Assembly (NCBI GenBank): GCA_021776295.1
Contig: JAJFGE010000115.1
Coordinates: forward strand, 1-56,142
Direction of reading: 5' to 3'
Source: Hyphococcus sp.
Lineage (GTDB): Bacteria; Pseudomonadota; Alphaproteobacteria; Caulobacterales; Parvularculaceae
Length of the DNA stretch: 56,142 bases
Both the position numbers and the translations under genes were made by a program. Positions 53,001-56,142 of this stretch are shown here, piece by piece (the first letter of the stretch is position 1; each line of letters begins with the position of its first letter). The notes under the pieces were generated by a model that had not been told where the DNA came from, searched no databases, and saw only the letters and a program-made list of their open reading frames with translations.

Positions 53001-53791
53001 ACCGCAACCTGCGCTTTTATATGTGGCTGGGCGGTGTAATTTTCAATCGCGATATCATCGAAACGAAATTCGAAAATATCGTCAATCTCCGGATTTAGCC
53101 GCAGCTGCGGTAACGGCCCCGGAATGCGCGTCAGCTGTTCGCGCGCTTGATCTGCATGATTGAGATAAAGATGTGCATCGCCGAGCGTCAGGATAAAATC
53201 GCCCGGCTTCAAGCCGCAAGCCTGAGCCATCATCGCCGTCAGCAAAGCGTAAGACGCGATGTTGAAAGGAACGCCCAGAAAAATATCGCCCGAGCGCTGA
53301 TAAAGCTGACAGGAAAGCCGCTCGCCGGCGACGAAAAATTGAAACAGGCAATGACACGGCGCCAGCGCCATCTCCTCCAGATCGGAAGGGTTCCAGGCGC
53401 TGACCACCAGCCTTCGCGAGGCCGGATCTTTCTTAATCTCGTCAACCACCCAAGCCATCTGGTCAATCGCGCGTCCGTCCGGCGCCGCCCATGACCGCCA
53501 TTGCTTGCCATAGACCGGCCCAAGCTCGCCATGCGCGTCGGCCCACGCATCCCAGATTGAGACCCCGTTATCTTTAAGATATTTGATATTGGTATCGCCG
53601 GCCAGAAACCATAACAGTTCGTGCACGATGGATTTTATATGCAGCTTCTTGGTGGTCAAAAGCGGGAAACCCTGGCCCAAATCAAAGCGCATCTGATGGC
53701 CGAACACGGCGCGGGTCCCGACCCCTGTGCGGTCGACCCGCTGATCGCCCGTCTCCAGAACGCGCTTTAAAAGATCAAGATATTGCCGCAT
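52997..53791 (-). CDS. thyA: Thymidylate synthase
   Basis: Makes dTMP from dUMP with methylene-tetrahydrofolate. At 264 residues it has the length of E. coli ThyA. The visible motifs are [49 protein letters not shown], the active-site Cys in [25 protein letters not shown], the D[15 protein letters not shown] region and GDAHLYLNH near the C-terminus. First gene of the thyA-GNAT-folA operon. Confidence 0.98.
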   Translation of the reverse strand: MRQYLDLLKRVLETGDQRVDRTGVGTRAVFGHQMRFDLGQGFPLLTTKKLHIKSIVHELLWFLAGDTNIKYLKDNGVSIWDAWADAHGELGPVYGKQWRSWAAPDGRAIDQMAWVVDEIKKDPASRRLVVSAWNPSDLEEMALAPCHCLFQFFVAGERLSCQLYQRSGDIFLGVPFNIASYALLTAMMAQACGLKPGDFILTLGDAHLYLNHADQAREQLTRIPGPLPQLRLNPEIDDIFEFRFDDIAIENYTAQPHIKAQVAV

Positions 53792-53943
53792 TGCACTCCA
53801 CGAATCTCCCAGTTTGGCGCTAGTCTAGCAATTGCAGCACGCCCGTCACCCGGGATTTGCGCTGGACCGCTAGGTCACACAGCGCTTTTTCCCCAGACGG
53901 CATGATGCTAGGGTCGCACAAAGGCGGCAAGGAGGGGTTGAGC

Positions 53944-55506
53944 ATGGCGCAAGCAAACGCATCAGACGATCACGCATCAGACGGGCACGCATCAGACGGG
54001 CACGCATCAGACGGGCACAAAAATTTCGGCAAGGGCCTTGCCCTGCCCGGCCTCATCGTCGGCCTTCTCACCGGCGCGGCCATGTACGCCATTGTTGAAT
54101 TCTGGATCGACGATGCAGACGATAAATGGCCAGCATTTGTAGTGTTACTTTTCATCGTCACGGCGGCTGCGTCCTATCTCCTCCTGGCGGAGACCAACCG
54201 GCTGATCAGGGCGACGGGCGCAGCGCTTCTCATCGCTGCTATTTTCACCCTGCCGGATTATTATATTTTAAGCCTCATCACCGACGAGACCAACAATCTG
54301 ACAGCTTTTCCGGCGGTGTTCTGGCTCTTGAGCCGCGGGCTGGTGGTTTATCTCACCGTCACGCTCGCCAAATCCGGGCTCGAAGCGGGCGCCCCGCCAC
54401 CTTATCGCGAAGTGTTTTTTCACGGGCTGACCATCCCCTTAATCGCCGGCGGCGCCAAAGTCTTTGCCGGGCTGGCGCTGGTGTTGCTGTTCGCCTGGGC
54501 GCGGCTGCTGAAGGAAATGGACGTCAATTTTTTCAACAAGCTGTTTCAGGAACCGTGGTTTATCCTGCCGTTTCTCGGCGCCATTGGCGGATTGGCGATC
54601 GCGATGATGCGCGGGCAACAAGCGGTGCTCGGCGCGTTGCGGTTTATTCTTTTGTTGTTCAGCCGCATCGTGATGCCGATTACCGCGCTGTTTACGATAA
54701 CCCTGCTTATCATCTTGGTGACAAAAGGAACCGGGGTGATTTTTGACCGCCCCTATCCAAGCGTCTGGATCATTGTCCTCGCGCTTACCGGCATGTTGAT
54801 CTTCAACGGGGTTTATCAAAATGGCGAGGGCGGTCCGCCGCCGGCCTGGCTGAGGATATCTACCCTCATCACGCTGGTTGGTTTTCCAATTTATTCCGGC
54901 CTTGCCTTCACCGCCATCATGTTGCGCATCGGCGATTACGGGTTGACGCCGCCGCGCATTGCCGGGGTTGCGATCACTGGCCTGGTCGCGGCTTACTCGC
55001 TCGTATGTATCGCCGGGCTGCTGACCGAGCTGAACTGGCGCGCCAAACGCTGGATGCCGCTGGTGGCGCCGCTCAACACCGCCATGGCGGCGTTGTGGAT
55101 TATCGTGCTGACGGCGCTCGCCACCCCGCTGGCAAACCCCTGGGCGATCAGCGCCCATAGCCAATACAGACTGATCGCCGGTGAACGCGTCGAGGCCAAA
55201 GACTTCGATTTTGGCTATCTGCATTTTGAACTTGGGCGCTATGGCGATGCGGCGCTGGAAAAAATGCTTGGGCTCAAAGACCACCCCGAGGCGGAAGCCA
55301 TCAGCGCCGGCGTCGCGCACGCGCATGCCGCGAAAAACCGCTGGGAATATGACAATCCAGAATTGGCGAGCGATGCCGACGCCGATGGCTTGCCCGGATA
55401 CGACCCGAGCGGCCCCATGGGATTGGAATTAAACCCGGAAGGCGTCGAGCCTGACGCGGATAATCCGGAACCGGAAACCACAGAGCCCGAGGCCGGCAAC
55501 CAATAA
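53944..55506 (+). CDS. DUF4153 domain-containing polytopic membrane protein
   Basis: A 520-residue protein with a hydrophilic, repetitive N-terminus (DHASDGHASDGHASDGH), about 12 hydrophobic helices (residues 25-420) matching the DUF4153 pattern (FFHGLTIPLIAGGAKVFAGLALVLLFAWARLLKEM, RFILLLFSRIVMPITALFTITLLIILV), and a soluble acidic tail (AHSQYRLIAGERVEAKDFDFGYLHFELGRYGDAALEKML..., then Glu/Pro-rich). Function unknown. I chose the ATG at 53944, which follows AAGGAGG by eight bases; the frame extends upstream to 53857 without support. Confidence 0.85.
   Translation: MAQANASDDHASDGHASDGHASDGHKNFGKGLALPGLIVGLLTGAAMYAIVEFWIDDADDKWPAFVVLLFIVTAAASYLLLAETNRLIRATGAALLIAAIFTLPDYYILSLITDETNNLTAFPAVFWLLSRGLVVYLTVTLAKSGLEAGAPPPYREVFFHGLTIPLIAGGAKVFAGLALVLLFAWARLLKEMDVNFFNKLFQEPWFILPFLGAIGGLAIAMMRGQQAVLGALRFILLLFSRIVMPITALFTITLLIILVTKGTGVIFDRPYPSVWIIVLALTGMLIFNGVYQNGEGGPPPAWLRISTLITLVGFPIYSGLAFTAIMLRIGDYGLTPPRIAGVAITGLVAAYSLVCIAGLLTELNWRAKRWMPLVAPLNTAMAALWIIVLTALATPLANPWAISAHSQYRLIAGERVEAKDFDFGYLHFELGRYGDAALEKMLGLKDHPEAEAISAGVAHAHAAKNRWEYDNPELASDADADGLPGYDPSGPMGLELNPEGVEPDADNPEPETTEPEAGNQ
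53959..54018 (+). repeat. 15-bp tandem repeat encoding HASDG
   Basis: Three exact copies of CACGCATCAGACGGG (53971-54015), preceded by a fourth, partly divergent unit (GCATCAGACGAT) and followed by a further CAC. The unit is five codons, so changes in copy number would keep the reading frame and only alter the length of the His/Asp-rich N-terminus of the DUF4153 protein. Confidence 0.95.
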
Positions 55507-55511
55507 ACCTC

Positions 55512-55748
55512 TTAATCGTCGCTTTTCAGCTTCACCAACTTGCGTTGCGGGCCGTTGTAGTCGGCAACCCCGTCTGAGATCGCATAACAGGCGAGGCGCA
55601 CCGCGCGCGGGATTTTCACCTTCTCGCCGTCGCGCTCGCCTTTTTCATAATACTGGATCATGCGGCGCTTGAGGCCGAGCAAATGGGCCGCGTCCTTCTG
55701 CGACAGCCGCAGCGTCTTGCGCCATTTCTTGAAATCGCCCGGTTCCAT
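55512..55748 (-). CDS. Small helix-turn-helix (XRE-like) protein
   Basis: A 78-residue protein with one N-terminal helix-turn-helix: FKKWRKTLRLSQKDAAHLLGLKRRMIQYYEKGERDG, the Cro/XRE pattern (LSQKDAAHLLGL... IQYYEKG), then IPRAVRLACYAISDGVADYNG and a basic end. Probably a DNA-binding regulator; target unknown. ATG at 55748 lies eight bases after GGAG; a GTG three codons earlier is too close to that site. Its stop is five bases from the convergent DUF4153 stop. Confidence 0.82.
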   Translation of the reverse strand: MEPGDFKKWRKTLRLSQKDAAHLLGLKRRMIQYYEKGERDGEKVKIPRAVRLACYAISDGVADYNGPQRKLVKLKSDD

Positions 55749-55861
55749 CGCATCCACTCCAGCGCACCAATGGGCGCACCCTAGAGCGTCCCTTTACGGC
55801 ACGGATATTACAGAATGTTGACAGTTGCCGCTTTTTAGCCGCCGGTCAGGGCTTCAAATTA

Positions 55862-56142
55862 ACCCCCGCCTGGCTTATATAAGCCCTGCCCGCTTCGGCG
55901 GGATATGGCGATAAATTGCGCGTGTAATAACCGTATCGGACCCGGGGGCGGTACCCGGCGGCTCCACCAAAACCCTTCCTCACCGATTGAGAGGAGGGCT
56001 TCGACGGGGCCGAAATAGGATCGACGAGCGTCTAAAGACGATGTTTTTGCCCGGTTTGCCTCCGTTATTTGGCTAAACTGAATAGTTGCTAATGACAACA
56101 ATTCGGAAGAGTTCGCTCTTGCTGCGTAATGCGGCTGAGTAA
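55862..56142 (+). ncRNA. ssrA: Circularly permuted (two-piece) tmRNA, 3' edge at window end
   Basis: Rescues stalled ribosomes. The acceptor part comes first: a GGCTTATATAAGCC palindrome, a UUCG-capped hairpin CCCGC-UUCG-GCGGG (55889-55902), a T-stem CCGGG/CCCGG (55942-55946 with 55954-55958) and CGGCTCC-A-CCA ending at 55969. An excised spacer follows (55970-56005, itself a hairpin). The coding part starts GGGGCCG (56006-56012), which pairs fully with CGGCTCC allowing one G-U, then AAATAGGATCGACG, the analogue of the usual GGAUUCGACG. The tag frame 56088-56129 encodes ANDNNSEEFALAA and TAA. The 5' boundary is approximate; a TTGACA (55818-55823) may be part of a promoter, but no good -10 is seen. 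The RNA probably runs slightly beyond the window. Confidence 0.93.

Noticed and set aside
53959-54018. Short CRISPR-like array
   Set aside because: Units are contiguous 15-mers without spacers and lie in frame inside a coding region.
55996-56010. TTCGACGGGG taken as the conserved tmRNA 5' motif
   Set aside because: With that boundary the acceptor stem does not pair. Starting at GGGGCCG (56006) gives a full 7-bp stem and a second, correctly spaced GGATCGACG.

Overview
The window looks like chromosomal DNA of an alphaproteobacterium, G+C-rich by eye. Pointers are a circularly permuted (two-piece) tmRNA at the right end, the accB-accC / aat / DUF2155 / mlaD / NDUFA12 neighbourhood, a complex I NDUFA12-type accessory subunit, a gene-transfer-agent-type holin, a class II (B12) ribonucleotide reductase and a large TipN-like polarity protein. 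The last suggests the Caulobacterales/Parvularculales side of the class. That placement is inference; no rRNA gene is present to test it.

Layout. 1-1.6 kb: tail of an M23 peptidase, a MITE-like inverted-repeat element, and a rearranged spot where a small membrane-protein gene sits between an intact DUF6489 gene and a second DUF6489 3' end. 1.6-6 kb: clpB with a good heat-shock promoter, a secreted EF-hand protein, thiSG. 6-11.4 kb: aroQ, accBC, aat, DUF2155, mlaD, NDUFA12. 11.5-19.2 kb: nrdJ, pentapeptide-repeat protein, lytic transglycosylase, thiO, lone GTA-type holin. 19.8-24.6 kb: an antiporter-like membrane protein lacking the usual ion-binding residues, a six-TM voltage-gated channel with a TLEGWPD filter, and the TipN-like coiled-coil protein. 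24.6-28.1 kb: a complete Mla/MCE-type lipid transporter operon (STAS-permease, ATPase, MCE protein, lipoprotein). 28.2-35.6 kb: CHASE2 protein with a degenerate cyclase domain, MFS transporter, lipoprotein, prolyl iminopeptidase, NSS transporter, Hpt protein. 35.6-41.2 kb: the rod-shape cluster mreB-mreC-mreD-mrdA-rodA. 41.3-51.8 kb: TVP38 protein, GH24-like protein, miaA/serB, hflK-hflC-degP plus a lipoprotein, an Mrp-type ATPase and an Ala/Pro-rich NTF2-like protein. 52-55.8 kb: thyA-GNAT-folA operon, DUF4153 protein, HTH protein. 55.9 kb to the end: ssrA.

How it fits together. Most of the window is housekeeping: envelope growth (MreBCD/PBP2/RodA), envelope quality control (HflKC, DegP, ClpB), lipid trafficking (two MCE genes), thiamine thiazole synthesis split over two loci (thiSG and thiO), fatty-acid and shikimate enzymes, and dTMP/folate synthesis. 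The less ordinary material is the 18.5-24.6 kb stretch (holin, altered antiporter, predicted Ca2+-type channel, polarity factor), the pseudocyclase at 28 kb, the GH24-like protein with altered catalytic residues, a promoter-like element shared by two distant genes, and several dispersed intergenic repeats. No phage, transposase or CRISPR locus was found.
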